The translations under genes and the position numbers were made by a program. Below are positions 17,580-25,964 of a DNA stretch of 64,000 nt, one piece after another (position 1 is the first letter of the stretch; every line of letters begins with the position of its first letter). The notes beneath the pieces were generated by a model. That model did not search any database, was not told where the DNA came from, and saw nothing but the letters and a program-made list of their open reading frames with translations. Source of the stretch: Nocardioides palaemonis (GTDB lineage: Bacteria; Actinomycetota; Actinomycetes; Propionibacteriales; Nocardioidaceae); contig NZ_JAGVQR010000001.1 in the NCBI RefSeq assembly GCF_018275325.1, positions 62,001 through 126,000 of the forward strand, given 5' to 3'.

Positions 17580-18436
17580 GCGCCGCCGTGGACACCACCA
17601 CCCACCGACTCGAGGCCCGCGGCCTCACCCTCGCGTACGCGGACACCGCCGTCGTCGACGACCTCGACCTCGTCGTGCCGCCCGGGGAGGTCACCGTCGT
17701 CGTCGGCGCCAACGCGTGCGGCAAGTCGACGCTGCTGCGCGGCCTGGCCCGCCTGCTGAAGCCGCGGGGCGGCACCGTCCTGCTCGACGGCGAGGTGCTG
17801 CACCGGCTGCCGACCCGCCAGGTCGCCCGCACCCTCGGCCTGCTGCCGCAGAACCCGATCGCGCCCGAGGGCGTCACCGTCTCCGACCTCGTCGGTCGCG
17901 GCCGCCACCCCCACCACGGACCGTTCGGCCGCTGGACGGCCGCCGACGAGCAGGCGGTCGCCGAGGCGCTGGTGCTCACCGACACCCTCCAGCTCGCGGA
18001 CCGCGTGGTCGACGAGCTGTCGGGCGGGCAGCGCCAACGGGTCTGGATCGCGATGGCGCTCGCCCAGGGCACCGACCTGCTGCTGCTCGACGAGCCGACG
18101 ACCTACCTCGACGTCGCCCACCAGGTCGAGATGCTCGACCTGCTCGCCGACCTCAACGCCCGGCGCGGCACCACGATCGTGATGGTGCTGCACGACCTCA
18201 ACCTTGCCGCGCGCTACGCCGACCACCTCGTCGCGCTGCGCCACGGGCGCGTGGTGGCGTCCGGGACGCCCGCCGAGGTGGTCACCGAGGAGGTGGTGCG
18301 GACCGTCTTCGGGCTGGAGAGCCGCGTCATCGACGACCCCGTCTCGCACACCCCGCTGGTGGTCCCCGTGGGCCGCCACCACCCACGCCCCATCCCCACC
18401 GTGCCGACCGGCACGACCGTCCAGGAGACCCGATGA
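17576..18436 (+). CDS. Iron-siderophore ABC transporter ATP-binding protein
   Basis: This 286-residue ATPase has Walker [14 protein letters not shown] near residue 42, the Q-loop GLLPQNP, signature [11 protein letters not shown] near 146 and Walker [17 protein letters not shown] near 165, with the switch histidine in [13 protein letters not shown]. These are the classic features of FepC/FhuC-type ATPases (the LDVAHQ sequence is particularly typical). Walker A has the small variation NACGKST. ATG 17576 overlaps the permease stop and has GGAAGGAGG upstream. It powers the two-permease importer. Confidence 0.94.
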   Translation: MSAAVDTTTHRLEARGLTLAYADTAVVDDLDLVVPPGEVTVVVGANACGKSTLLRGLARLLKPRGGTVLLDGEVLHRLPTRQVARTLGLLPQNPIAPEGVTVSDLVGRGRHPHHGPFGRWTAADEQAVAEALVLTDTLQLADRVVDELSGGQRQRVWIAMALAQGTDLLLLDEPTTYLDVAHQVEMLDLLADLNARRGTTIVMVLHDLNLAARYADHLVALRHGRVVASGTPAEVVTEEVVRTVFGLESRVIDDPVSHTPLVVPVGRHHPRPIPTVPTGTTVQETR

Positions 18437-19371
18437 CCGTGACCACCTCTGCGCTGCCCCTGCTCTTCACCGAGGTCGAGGTGGTCTCGGTCGAGCGCCT
18501 CTCGCCCACCTTCGTCCGGGTCGGCCTCGGCGGGCCCGGGCTCGCCGACTTCGGCGTCGACGGGCCGCGCTGGGACCAGCGGATCAAGCTGGTGCTGCCC
18601 GACCCGACGACCGGCGCCATCACCTCGACCGAGGGCGCGGACGAGTCGTGGTTCGCGACCTGGTCGGAGAGGTCGGCCGCCGAGCGCGGCCACATGCGGA
18701 CCTACACGGTCCGCGACGTCCACGGCTCCGGCGAGGACACCGTCATCGTCGTCGACCTGGTGCTCCACCTCGAGGGTGACCTCGTCGGCCCCGGCTCGCT
18801 GTGGGCGTCGACCGCCTCCGTCGGCGACCGGATCGTGGTGCTCGCGCCGCGCCGCGGGTTCCCCTACGGCGGGATCGAGTTCGCCCCGGCCCTCGGCGCC
18901 GACCTGCTGCTGGTCGGTGACGAGACGGCGGTCCCCGCGGTGTGCGCGGTGCTGGAGCAGCTCCCCGACGACGCGACCGGGACCGCCTTCCTGGAGGTCC
19001 CGGTCACCGCCGACGTGCAGGACGTACGCCGTCCGGCGGGGGTCGACGTCGTCTGGCTGCCCCGCGAGGGGCGGCCGCTGGGGGTCCCGCTGCACGACGC
19101 CGTCGTGGCGCACCTCGGGATCGCCGGGGCGTCCGTCGACGTGTCACCCGACGAGGTCGACCCCGACCTGTGGGAGACGCCGTTCTACTCCTCGTCGGGC
19201 GAGGACCTCCCGGTCGGGGCGACCGGTGTCGGCGGGACGTACGCCTGGATCGCGGGGGAGTCGAAGGTCGTGACCGGCCTGCGCCGGCACCTGGTCAACG
19301 AGCTCGGCTTCGACCGCGCCCAGGTGGCGTTCATGGGCTACTGGCGCCGCGGCGTGGCGATGCGGTCCTGA
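18433..19371 (+). CDS. Siderophore-interacting protein (FAD-dependent ferric-siderophore reductase)
   Basis: The 312-residue protein belongs to the ViuB/SIP family, which reduces Fe(III)-siderophore in the cytoplasm and releases the iron. The FAD-binding barrel carries RTYTVRD (FAD-contact motif) near residue 82 with [14 protein letters not shown] after it. The C-terminal nucleotide-binding domain has [12 protein letters not shown] near residue 158 and ends with the family motif GYWRRGVA. It is the last gene of the iron operon and starts in a four-base overlap with the ATPase. A 30-codon gene follows in opposite orientation. Confidence 0.93.
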   Translation: MTVTTSALPLLFTEVEVVSVERLSPTFVRVGLGGPGLADFGVDGPRWDQRIKLVLPDPTTGAITSTEGADESWFATWSERSAAERGHMRTYTVRDVHGSGEDTVIVVDLVLHLEGDLVGPGSLWASTASVGDRIVVLAPRRGFPYGGIEFAPALGADLLLVGDETAVPAVCAVLEQLPDDATGTAFLEVPVTADVQDVRRPAGVDVVWLPREGRPLGVPLHDAVVAHLGIAGASVDVSPDEVDPDLWETPFYSSSGEDLPVGATGVGGTYAWIAGESKVVTGLRRHLVNELGFDRAQVAFMGYWRRGVAMRS

Positions 19372-19464
19372 TCAGCGGCGCTTGGGCGAGCGGGGGGTGT
19401 AGCGCACCCGCTCGGCGATGCGGTGGCGAGCGATGAGCTCGAGGTCGGTGAAGGCGTCGTGCAT
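19372..19464 (-). CDS. 30-residue microprotein
   Basis: This short frame encodes a 30-residue product that begins MHDAFTDLELIARHRIAERV and ends in a basic tail (PRSPKRR). I do not recognise a family. It is supported by an excellent ribosome site (AGAGAGGAGC, seven bases before the ATG) and by its position 29 bases after the DUF4097 gene on the same strand, so it is probably the last gene of that small operon. The N-terminal part could form one amphipathic helix. Its pattern of an acidic helix, then Ala-x-Arg, Glu-Arg and a basic end recalls the microprotein at 53834. A chance frame remains possible. Confidence 0.5.
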   Translation of the reverse strand: MHDAFTDLELIARHRIAERVRYTPRSPKRR

Positions 19465-19493
19465 GGCCGTGCTCCTCTCTGGAATCGGTCTGG

Positions 19494-20327
19494 TCAGCTC
19501 TGGTGGAGGGTGACGTCGCCCGAGGCCGTGGTGGCACGGACCTCGAGGTAGGGCTGGTCGGGCGCCGGTTCGCCGGTGCTCGGCAGGGTGGAGGCGAGGC
19601 GGCCGCTGGCGGTGCGGACGTCGGTCCACACGGGCGTGCCGGCGAGGACGCCGATCCGCACGTCGCCGCTCGCGGTCTTCGCGGTGATCCGGCCCGGCCC
19701 GATCTCGTCGACGACGAGGTCGCCGGACCCGGTGGTGAAGACCGCCTCGCTGCCGACGGAGGCGACCCGTGCGTCGCCCGAGCCGGTCTTGATCGCGAGG
19801 TCGTCGCGGGCGGCGTCGACGCGGACGTCGCCGCTGCCGGTGGTGACGACCAGCGAGGACTCGGCGCGCCCGACGACGACGTCGCCGGACCCGGACTTCA
19901 GGTGCGCCTCGCCGACGAGGTGGTCCACGGTGACGTCGCCCGAGCCTGAGTGGACGACCGTGTCGCCCTCGACGACCTCGATCACGACGTCGCCCGACCC
20001 GCTGTCGACCCGGGCGTCGCTGATCCGGCCGTGGGCGGAGAGGTCGCTGCTGCCGACCTTGGCGTGCAGGGCGCTGGCGACCGGCACCTCGACGACGACC
20101 TCGGCGCGGGAGTCCCGCCCGAAGATGCCGCCGCCGCGGGACGGCGCGATGATCGCCAGCCGGTCGCCGAGGTCGCGGACGTCGAACTCCTCGGCCCGCT
20201 CGCCGGTGATCCGGACGGTGGTCTCGGTGGTGTCCGTGGCGGTGACGTCGACCAGGCCGCGGCCGTTCTCGACGTAGAGCTCGATCGGCTCGGGGGTGTC
20301 GAAGGTGAGGTCGAGGTGGTTGCTCAT
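19494..20327 (-). CDS. DUF4097 family beta-strand-repeat protein
   Basis: The 277-residue protein is built almost wholly of short beta strands. Each turn carries a (S/T)(G/A)SGD(V/L/A) motif, seen about nine times between residues 105 and 275 at 15-20-residue intervals. This is the hallmark of the DUF4097 (YvlB/LiaX-like) right-handed beta-helix family. No signal peptide or membrane segment is present. In actinobacteria it is usually encoded directly after a HicB/ribbon-helix-helix protein, as here (103 bases downstream of it). Family members with known roles modulate envelope stress responses, but the function of the soluble forms is unknown. Confidence 0.85.
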   Translation of the reverse strand: MSNHLDLTFDTPEPIELYVENGRGLVDVTATDTTETTVRITGERAEEFDVRDLGDRLAIIAPSRGGGIFGRDSRAEVVVEVPVASALHAKVGSSDLSAHGRISDARVDSGSGDVVIEVVEGDTVVHSGSGDVTVDHLVGEAHLKSGSGDVVVGRAESSLVVTTGSGDVRVDAARDDLAIKTGSGDARVASVGSEAVFTTGSGDLVVDEIGPGRITAKTASGDVRIGVLAGTPVWTDVRTASGRLASTLPSTGEPAPDQPYLEVRATTASGDVTLHQS

Positions 20328-20430
20328 CGGTGTCTCCTGGTGTGGTCGGGACCTGCGTCAGGGTGTGGTCGGCCGACGGGCCGGCAGGTGCCGGTCCGCG
20401 GGAGTGCGGGGTGGTGGGAGCGGCGGGGCC

Positions 20431-20979
20431 TCAGACCCAGCCGGACATCCGGCGGGTGCCGCGGCCCTCCTTGCGGGAGGCGGCAAACGGGTCGTAGCCC
20501 ACGAACGGGACGCTGCTCAGGTCGATGTCGACGTTGATCGAGTGCTCGCTGGTGGCGCCCCGGATGACGCCGACGAGCCAGGTGTTGAGGCTCTGGCCGG
20601 CGGCCGCGGCCTTCTCCTCGGCCCGGGCCTTGACCGCCTCGGGGATGCGGAGCGTGATCCGCGCCAGGTCGCCGTCGGGCTCCTCGGGCGGGGCCGGCGG
20701 AGCGGGCGGCGGGGGCGGTGCGGGCAGCGCGACGGGCGGGGCGACCTCGACGACGAAGTCGAGCTCGCGACCCACCAGGCGGACGTCGACGCTGCCCTCG
20801 GGGAGCTCGGAGGTGATCTCCGCCGCGGCGTGCGAGATGGCCTCCATCAGGGCGAGCCGGGCGCTCGGGTCGAGCGCGTAGGCCAGCCGCTCGGCGGCCT
20901 GCTTGAGCTCGTCACCCCCGGCCTCCGCGGCCGCGACGAGGTCGCGGCGGAGGGTGTCGACGTACGGCGTGATGTCCAT
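20431..20979 (-). CDS. HicB-like ribbon-helix-helix DNA-binding protein
   Basis: The 182-residue product has three parts. Residues 1-85 form a helix/strand domain (MDITPYVDTLRRDLVAAAEAG..., ending with VRLVGRELDFVVEVAP), and a Pro/Ala-rich hinge lies near 90-105. A ribbon-helix-helix domain follows (LARITLRIPEAVKARAEEK with AAGQSLNTWLVGVI), and the tail is basic. Such proteins are commonly labelled HicB-family antitoxins, but no HicA toxin gene is next to it, so a plain transcription regulator is more likely. The start at 20979 is preferred over GTG 20988. A perfect palindrome lies just upstream, pointing to autoregulation together with the DUF4097 gene that follows. Confidence 0.82.
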   Translation of the reverse strand: MDITPYVDTLRRDLVAAAEAGGDELKQAAERLAYALDPSARLALMEAISHAAAEITSELPEGSVDVRLVGRELDFVVEVAPPVALPAPPPPPAPPAPPEEPDGDLARITLRIPEAVKARAEEKAAAAGQSLNTWLVGVIRGATSEHSINVDIDLSSVPFVGYDPFAASRKEGRGTRRMSGWV

Positions 20980-20990
20980 GCGCACCACTC

Positions 20991-21032
20991 TGACATCACT
21001 GTGATGTCATGTCAACCACCTTGTGACATCAC
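20991..21032. promoter_or_regulatory. Palindromic operator (three TGACATCAC half-sites)
   Basis: A perfect 19-bp palindrome, TGACATCACTGTGATGTCA, spans 20991-21009, 11 bases upstream of the regulator start. A third half-site TGACATCAC lies at 21024-21032. Ribbon-helix-helix repressors bind tandem half-sites of this kind cooperatively, so it is the likely autoregulatory site. Confidence 0.7.
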
Positions 21033-21078
21033 GTGGCATCGGCGTGGTGTCACCGCGCTGGTTCGCCCTCCACGCGCA

Positions 21079-21110
21079 GACGGACCCGCGCCGGTGGGTG
21101 CGGGTCCGTC
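21079..21110 (-). terminator. Hairpin after the Fe-S reductase gene
   Basis: GACGGACCCGC at 21079-21089 pairs perfectly with GCGGGTCCGTC at 21100-21110 around a 10-base loop, starting 24 bases past the Fe-S protein stop. Confidence 0.75.
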
Positions 21111-21133
21111 CGAGGTCGAGCGGGGTGGTGCGA

Positions 21134-24100
21134 TCAGAGGTCGAAGAGTGAACCCGACCCGTTGATGTCGACGTCCGTACGCGGCGTGTGTGCCGGGGCG
21201 CCCGACGGCCGGGCCGGCTTCGGCTCCTCCGTCGACTCCTCCGCCGCGGCCTGCTCATCCGGCTCCGCCGCGGCGGGCTCGGAGGGCAGGTCCTCGGGGT
21301 CGCGGAACGTCGCCGCCTGGCTGAGGTCGGCGCCGCTCGGCGGGGCAGCCGCCGGCTCGGCCTCGACGGTCGTCGACGCGGCGGCGGGCTCGGCGGCGGG
21401 CTCCTCGGCGGGCTCGGGTGCGGCCGCCGGGGCCGAGGCGTCGGCGGCAGCCGTGGTCGGCGCCTCGATGTCGAAGAGGGAGCCGAGGCTGCCCAGGTCG
21501 ACGTCGGTCGCCGGCGCGGAGACGGTGGCGCCCGTGGGTGCTGCCGCCTGCGCGGAAGGCTGGTCGGGCGTCGGTGCCGCTGCCGTCGGCTCGGGCTCCG
21601 GGTCCGGCTCAGCTGCTGCCGGCTCGGCCTCTGCCGGCTCGGCCTCTGCCGGCTCGGCCTCTGCCGGCTCGGCCTCTGCCGCCGGCTCGGCCTCTGCCGC
21701 CGGCTCGGGTGCCGCCGCTGGGGCGGGCGCCGTCGTCTGCGCGGGAGCCTCGAGGTCGAAGAGCGAGCCCAGGCTCGACAGGTCGGCGTCCGTCGTCGGC
21801 GTGGACGTCGTGACGGAGGCGTCGCTGGCGGCTGAGTCGCTGGGAGACTCAGCTGCCACGGCGGGCTCGGCGGCGGCGCTGCTGGGGGTTGAGTCGCTGG
21901 GAGACTCAGCTGCCACGGCGGGCTCGGCGGCGGCGCTGCTGGGGGTTGAGTCGCTGGGAGACTCAGCTGCCACGGCGGGCTCGGACGGGGCGGCCGGCGC
22001 CGGCTCCGGGGCGGCGATGTCGAACAGCGACCCGCCGCTGCCGAGGTCGGCGGACGGGGTCGGGGCGGCCTCGGCCTGCGGCTCGGGCTCGGCGGCCTGA
22101 GGCTCTGGCGCGGCCTGCGGCTCGGGCGTACCGAGGTCGAAGAGGGAGCCGCCGGCGCCGAGGTCGGTCGACGACGCAGGAGCGGTGTCCGGCTCGGCGG
22201 CGGGCTCGGCGGCGGGCTTCGCGGCCTCGGGCTCGGCAGCCTTCGGCTCCTCGGCCGCCGGGGTGTCGAACAGCGACCCTCCGGCGAACGCGTCGGCCGA
22301 CTTCTCCGGCGCGGCCGACTCGGCCGGCGCGGCCGGCTCGGGGGCAGCGGGTGCCTCGGGCGCCGGGGTGTCGAAGAGAGACCCGCCGGGAGCGGGTGCG
22401 TCGGCCGGGGTGTCGAAGAGCGAGGTGCCACCCGACGCCTTGGCGGCGGGGCCTGCGTCGGCGGTCTCGGTGACGGTGTCATCGGTGACCGTGACGTCGC
22501 CGGCCTCGGGCTCGTCCTTCGTCGCGACGTCGGTCGTCGCGGTGGCGGTCGCAGCGGCCGGTGCGGCGGCCGACGCCGAGCCCGGCGCAGCCTTGGTGGC
22601 CTGCTCGCCCTTGACCGACGCGAGCAGCATCTGTGCGACGTCGAGGACCTCGACCTCCTCGCGGGCCTCGCCCTTGCTCTGCTGCATGGTGAGCCCGTCG
22701 GAGAGCATCACCCGGCAGAAGGGGCAGCCGACGGCGATCTGGTCGGCGCCGGTGCCGACGGCCTCCTTGGTGCGGTTCATGTTGATCCGCTCGCCGAGGT
22801 TCTCCTCCATCCACATGCGCGCACCGCCCGCGCCGCAGCAGAAGGACCGCTCGGAGTTGCGCTCCATCTCGACGAACTCCGCGCCCGGCAGGACCTGGAG
22901 CAGCTCGCGCGGGGGCGAGTAGACCTGGTTGTGGCGGCCGAGGTAGCACGGGTCGTGGTAGGTGATCGAGCGCTTGGCGGCGCCCGCGCCGTCCTTGACC
23001 GGGGTCAGCTTCCCCTCGCGCACGAGGCGGTTGAGCAGCTGGGTGTGATGGACGACCTCGAGCTCGATGCCGAAGTCCTTGTACTCGTTCTTGAGCGTGT
23101 TGAAGCAGTGGGCACAGGTCGAGACGACCTTCTTGACCTTGTACTCCTTGAACGTCTCGACGTTCTGCTGGGCGAGACCCTGGAAAACGAACTCGTTGCC
23201 GGCGCGGCGGGCCGGGTCGCCGGTGCAGGTCTCGCCGTTGCCGAGCACGCCGAAGGAGATGCCGGCCATGTCGAGCAGCTCGGCCACGGCGCGGGTGGTC
23301 TTCTTCGCCCGGTCCTCGTAGGCGCCGGCGCAGCCGACCCAGAACAGCCAGTCGACCGACTCGAGCGACTCGAGGTCCTCACCGACCACCGGCACGTCGA
23401 AGTCGAGGCCCTTGGCCCAGTCCATGCGGGCCGAGGCCGACATGTTCCACGGGTTGCCCTTGTTCTCCAGGCCCTTGAAGAGCTGGTTGAGCTCGGCGGG
23501 GAAGTTGGACTCCACGAGCAGCTGGTAGCGCCGCATGTCCATGATGTGGTCGACGTGCTCGATGTCGACCGGGCACTGCTGGACGCAGGCGCCGCACGAG
23601 GTGCAGCTCCACAGCACGTCCTCGTCGATCACGAAGTCGCCGTCAGCGGGGTTGTAGAACCAGTCGAGGACGTCCTCGCCGGAGCCCGCGCTCTCGCCCT
23701 TGGAGCCGACCCCGACGAGCTGGCGCTCCGCGTGGGCCTCGTCGCCCTGCGTCTTGGCGTACGCGTGGTCGCGCAGGCTGGTGATGAGGAGCTTGGGCGA
23801 CAGCGGCTTCTCGGTGTTCCACGCCGGGCACTGCGACTGGCAGCGGCCGCACTCGGTGCAGGTGGTGAAGTCGAGGATGCCCTTCCACGAGAAGTCCTCG
23901 ACCGCGCCGACGCCGAGGGTCGAGTCCTCGTCGAGGTCGTCGATGTCGTCGAGCGTGACGGCCTTGCCGTCGGAGGTCAGCGGCTTCATCGCGCCCAGCG
24001 CCGTGCTGCCGTCGGACTCACGCTTGAAGTAGATGTTGAACCACGCGGTGAAGCGGTGCCACGCGACGCCCATCGTCAGGTTGGACGAGATCACGATCAG

Positions 24101-24760
24101 CCACGCCATCGCGGAGGTGATCTTGACCATCGCGACGAAGAAGATGATGTTCTCCAGCGCCGCGTGGGAGTCGGGGAACAGCGCCTCGCCGACCATCCAC
24201 GACAGCGGGAAGTGGAACTTCTCGGCGCCGTCGAGCAGCTTGTACTCCGCGCCGCGGATGAAGAGGATCGCGGCGCTCTCGAGCAGCACCATCGCCTCGA
24301 CGAAGTAGGCCTGCCAGAAGTTGGAGCCGAAGAAGCGGCTGCGGCGCCCGAGGCTGCGCGGGTGGTTCACCTGGCGGTAGACGATCAGCACCAGGATGCC
24401 GATGGTGCCGAGCAGGCCGAGGAACTCCGCGAACCACTCGTAGAGGAACCACTTCCCGACCAGCGGGATCGCGAACTCGGGGTCGAAGAGCTGGAAGTAG
24501 CCGGCCAGGACCGCCGAGGACAGGAAGAGGAACGCCGCGTAGACGAACCAGTGCATGATGCCGACCCAGTGCCACTGGAGCATCCGCGTGTGGAGCAGCG
24601 ACTCCTTGACGAGGGTCACCGCCCGCGCGCCCGGCCGGTCGGTCCGGGAGGTGGGCTGACCCGTGCGGATCACGCCCAGCATCCGACGTACGGCACGCGT
24701 GGTGATCACCAGTGCTGCGGCGGTGACGGCCAGCGAGACGACGATCGCGAACATCTGCAT
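21134..24760 (-). CDS. Membrane-bound heterodisulfide-reductase-like Fe-S protein with long repetitive tail
   Basis: The 1208-residue protein combines three regions. Residues 1-255 hold about six membrane helices resembling the gamma-subunit-like cytochrome domain of these proteins. Residues 295-440 hold two [4Fe-4S] ferredoxin motifs (first CTECGRCQSQC at 301, then CTSCGACVQQC at 386). Residues 455-700 hold CCG (cysteine-rich) domains with DPCYLGRH, SFCCGAGG and VGCPFC. It is the counterpart of mycobacterial Rv0338c-type Fe-S reductases, which pass electrons from an unknown donor. From about residue 712 to the end it is a disordered Ala/Glu/Pro/Ser region with eight copies of SLFD(T/L/I). 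A three-fold 19-residue repeat is encoded at 21834-22004 and short EAEPA repeats at about 21610-21700. The tail is unusual. Confidence 0.88.
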   Translation of the reverse strand: MQMFAIVVSLAVTAAALVITTRAVRRMLGVIRTGQPTSRTDRPGARAVTLVKESLLHTRMLQWHWVGIMHWFVYAAFLFLSSAVLAGYFQLFDPEFAIPLVGKWFLYEWFAEFLGLLGTIGILVLIVYRQVNHPRSLGRRSRFFGSNFWQAYFVEAMVLLESAAILFIRGAEYKLLDGAEKFHFPLSWMVGEALFPDSHAALENIIFFVAMVKITSAMAWLIVISSNLTMGVAWHRFTAWFNIYFKRESDGSTALGAMKPLTSDGKAVTLDDIDDLDEDSTLGVGAVEDFSWKGILDFTTCTECGRCQSQCPAWNTEKPLSPKLLITSLRDHAYAKTQGDEAHAERQLVGVGSKGESAGSGEDVLDWFYNPADGDFVIDEDVLWSCTSCGACVQQCPVDIEHVDHIMDMRRYQLLVESNFPAELNQLFKGLENKGNPWNMSASARMDWAKGLDFDVPVVGEDLESLESVDWLFWVGCAGAYEDRAKKTTRAVAELLDMAGISFGVLGNGETCTGDPARRAGNEFVFQGLAQQNVETFKEYKVKKVVSTCAHCFNTLKNEYKDFGIELEVVHHTQLLNRLVREGKLTPVKDGAGAAKRSITYHDPCYLGRHNQVYSPPRELLQVLPGAEFVEMERNSERSFCCGAGGARMWMEENLGERINMNRTKEAVGTGADQIAVGCPFCRVMLSDGLTMQQSKGEAREEVEVLDVAQMLLASVKGEQATKAAPGSASAAAPAAATATATTDVATKDEPEAGDVTVTDDTVTETADAGPAAKASGGTSLFDTPADAPAPGGSLFDTPAPEAPAAPEPAAPAESAAPEKSADAFAGGSLFDTPAAEEPKAAEPEAAKPAAEPAAEPDTAPASSTDLGAGGSLFDLGTPEPQAAPEPQAAEPEPQAEAAPTPSADLGSGGSLFDIAAPEPAPAAPSEPAVAAESPSDSTPSSAAAEPAVAAESPSDSTPSSAAAEPAVAAESPSDSAASDASVTTSTPTTDADLSSLGSLFDLEAPAQTTAPAPAAAPEPAAEAEPAAEAEPAEAEPAEAEPAEAEPAAAEPDPEPEPTAAAPTPDQPSAQAAAPTGATVSAPATDVDLGSLGSLFDIEAPTTAAADASAPAAAPEPAEEPAAEPAAASTTVEAEPAAAPPSGADLSQAATFRDPEDLPSEPAAAEPDEQAAAEESTEEPKPARPSGAPAHTPRTDVDINGSGSLFDL
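21834..22004. repeat. Three tandem 57-bp units inside the Fe-S protein gene
   Basis: Near-identical 57-base units start at 21834, 21891 and 21948 and encode a 19-residue repeat (AAEPAVAAESPSDSTPSSA-like). They lie in frame in the disordered tail and look like recent slippage or unequal crossover. Confidence 0.85.
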
Positions 24761-24886
24761 GTGGGACTGCTCCTCGGTCGGGGCGTACGAGCCGGAGCAT
24801 AGGGCCGCGCGCGGCGCCGACGGCAGGCTCGTAGGAGTGAGAAGGATCCTACCCGCAGGTAACTTCAGCGGGGTGTGGCGTCGCCC

Positions 24887-25186
24887 TCAGTTCACGATCG
24901 CGACGTTCTCGACCTCGATCTCGCGGGCGTCCTCGCGGTAGGTCGCGACCTTGCTGCGGACCTGGTCGAGGGCCTCGGTGAGCTTCGTGACGCCGTCGCG
25001 CAGCTTCTGCTGGTGCTCGAGGTTCGCCATGTGCGACTCGCTCGTCTCGTCCCAGCCGGGGGTGAGGGTCTCGACCTGCTGGAGGAGGTCGTCGATCTGG
25101 GAGGTGATCGCGCTGGTGGCGTCGGCCAGCGCGGACTCGATGGCGGACAGGGAACCCTGGTGGACGACCAGGCTGCGCTCGCTCAT
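24887..25186 (-). CDS. WXG100-like small helical protein
   Basis: This 99-residue protein has the length and pattern of ESX/WXG100 substrates. An N-terminal helix runs to about residue 38, a turn with GWDE (W near residue 43) follows, and a second long helix ends the protein (LRDGVTKLTEALDQVRSKVATYRED). There is no signal peptide. Its ATG overlaps the stop of the preceding 106-residue gene by four bases, giving the paired layout of EsxA/EsxB-type genes. It is divergent from the toxin operon and probably serves as a helper or chaperone-like secreted partner. No EccC ATPase or other type VII machinery lies in the window. Confidence 0.75.
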   Translation of the reverse strand: MSERSLVVHQGSLSAIESALADATSAITSQIDDLLQQVETLTPGWDETSESHMANLEHQQKLRDGVTKLTEALDQVRSKVATYREDAREIEVENVAIVN

Positions 25187-25503
25187 CGCGGACCACCACC
25201 GAGCCGGTCGGCGAGCTGTCCGGCGCGCTCGGCCTGGGCGACGTCGTTGGTGGCGTGCTCCTGGGCGAGGTACATCAGGCTCTGGGCGTAGCCCTCGAGG
25301 ATGGGCCCGAGCGTCACGGCCACGCCGAACCACTCGTTGACCGCCTCGCCGAACCCGGCGGCGGCCTGGCCCTTGAACCCGGCGCCAGCCTCGGTCTCGA
25401 TCGTCGCTCCGAGGTCGCTCAGCGTCTTCTGCAGCGGGTCGATCGCGTCGGCGACCGCCTGGGCGGCTGCCTGCATCTCGGAGTAGACGAGTCCGACGGC
25501 CAC
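25183..25503 (-). CDS. WXG100-like small helical protein, first of pair
   Basis: The 106-residue product starts at GTG 25503 behind a strong GGAAGGGGG ribosome site. It has two helices joined near GFKGQAAAGFGEAVNEWFG, where W69-type aromatic residues replace the strict WxG. Towards the C-terminus YLAQE fits the YxxxD/E secretion signal of type VII substrates. It is translationally coupled to the second small protein. The pair faces away from the effector operon starting at 25640, with a 136-base shared promoter region. Assignment to the WXG100 superfamily rests on length, helix pattern and context. Confidence 0.72.
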   Translation of the reverse strand: MAVGLVYSEMQAAAQAVADAIDPLQKTLSDLGATIETEAGAGFKGQAAAGFGEAVNEWFGVAVTLGPILEGYAQSLMYLAQEHATNDVAQAERAGQLADRLGGGPR

Positions 25504-25639
25504 GGGCCGCCCCCTTCCTGGTCGGTCGAGCGCTCGGGTGGGTCGGGTCCTTCCTACCCCGGACGACCCCGGTTCACACACCCGCGACGCGACGACCCCG
25601 GTCGGTTTGAGGGATGCGGCCACGGGGAAGATCGCTGCC

Positions 25640-25963
25640 ATGGCGTCGTACGACTTCGAGGTCGACCTCGAGAGCATGGGCAAGGCAGCCCAGGGGCTCA
25701 ACGAGGCGCTCCAGCTGTTCAAGGACAAGGACGTCGAGGACCTCGTCCCCACCAAGGGCGATGTCGGGCACGAGGCAGTCTGGGACGCGCTCGACGAGTT
25801 CCAGGGCCGCTGGGAGGAGGGCGTCAACAACCTCTGCCAGGACGTCGAGGAGATGGCCGGGCGGCTCGGCAAGATCGCGATGAACTACTACGAGACCGAC
25901 AAGGCCGGCAAGGAGTCCCTCTCCGCCCTCAAGGGCACGATCGCCGCGATCAAGGTGATGTGA
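25640..25963 (+). CDS. WXG100-like small protein with YxxxD secretion motif
   Basis: The 107-residue product begins MASYDFEVDLESMGKAAQGL and has two long helices with a central FQGRWEEG turn. A C-terminal YYETD fits the type VII YxxxD/E signal. It lacks a signal peptide. It is the first gene of the effector operon; its stop is followed after one base by the GTG start of the toxin gene. Proteins of this kind pair with the N-terminal helical domain of LXG/WXG effectors and guide them to the secretion machine, so this is the best candidate for the toxin's cognate partner. Confidence 0.75.
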   Translation: MASYDFEVDLESMGKAAQGLNEALQLFKDKDVEDLVPTKGDVGHEAVWDALDEFQGRWEEGVNNLCQDVEEMAGRLGKIAMNYYETDKAGKESLSALKGTIAAIKVM

Positions 25964-25964
25964 C

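Noticed and set aside
20431..20979. HicAB toxin-antitoxin system
   Set aside because: No small HicA-like RNase gene with a double-stranded-RNA-binding-type fold is adjacent; the neighbour is a DUF4097 protein.
22931..24802. Long plus-strand open frame opposite the Fe-S protein
   Set aside because: It is a mirror frame caused by the high GC content; the minus strand has clear ferredoxin and CCG motifs.
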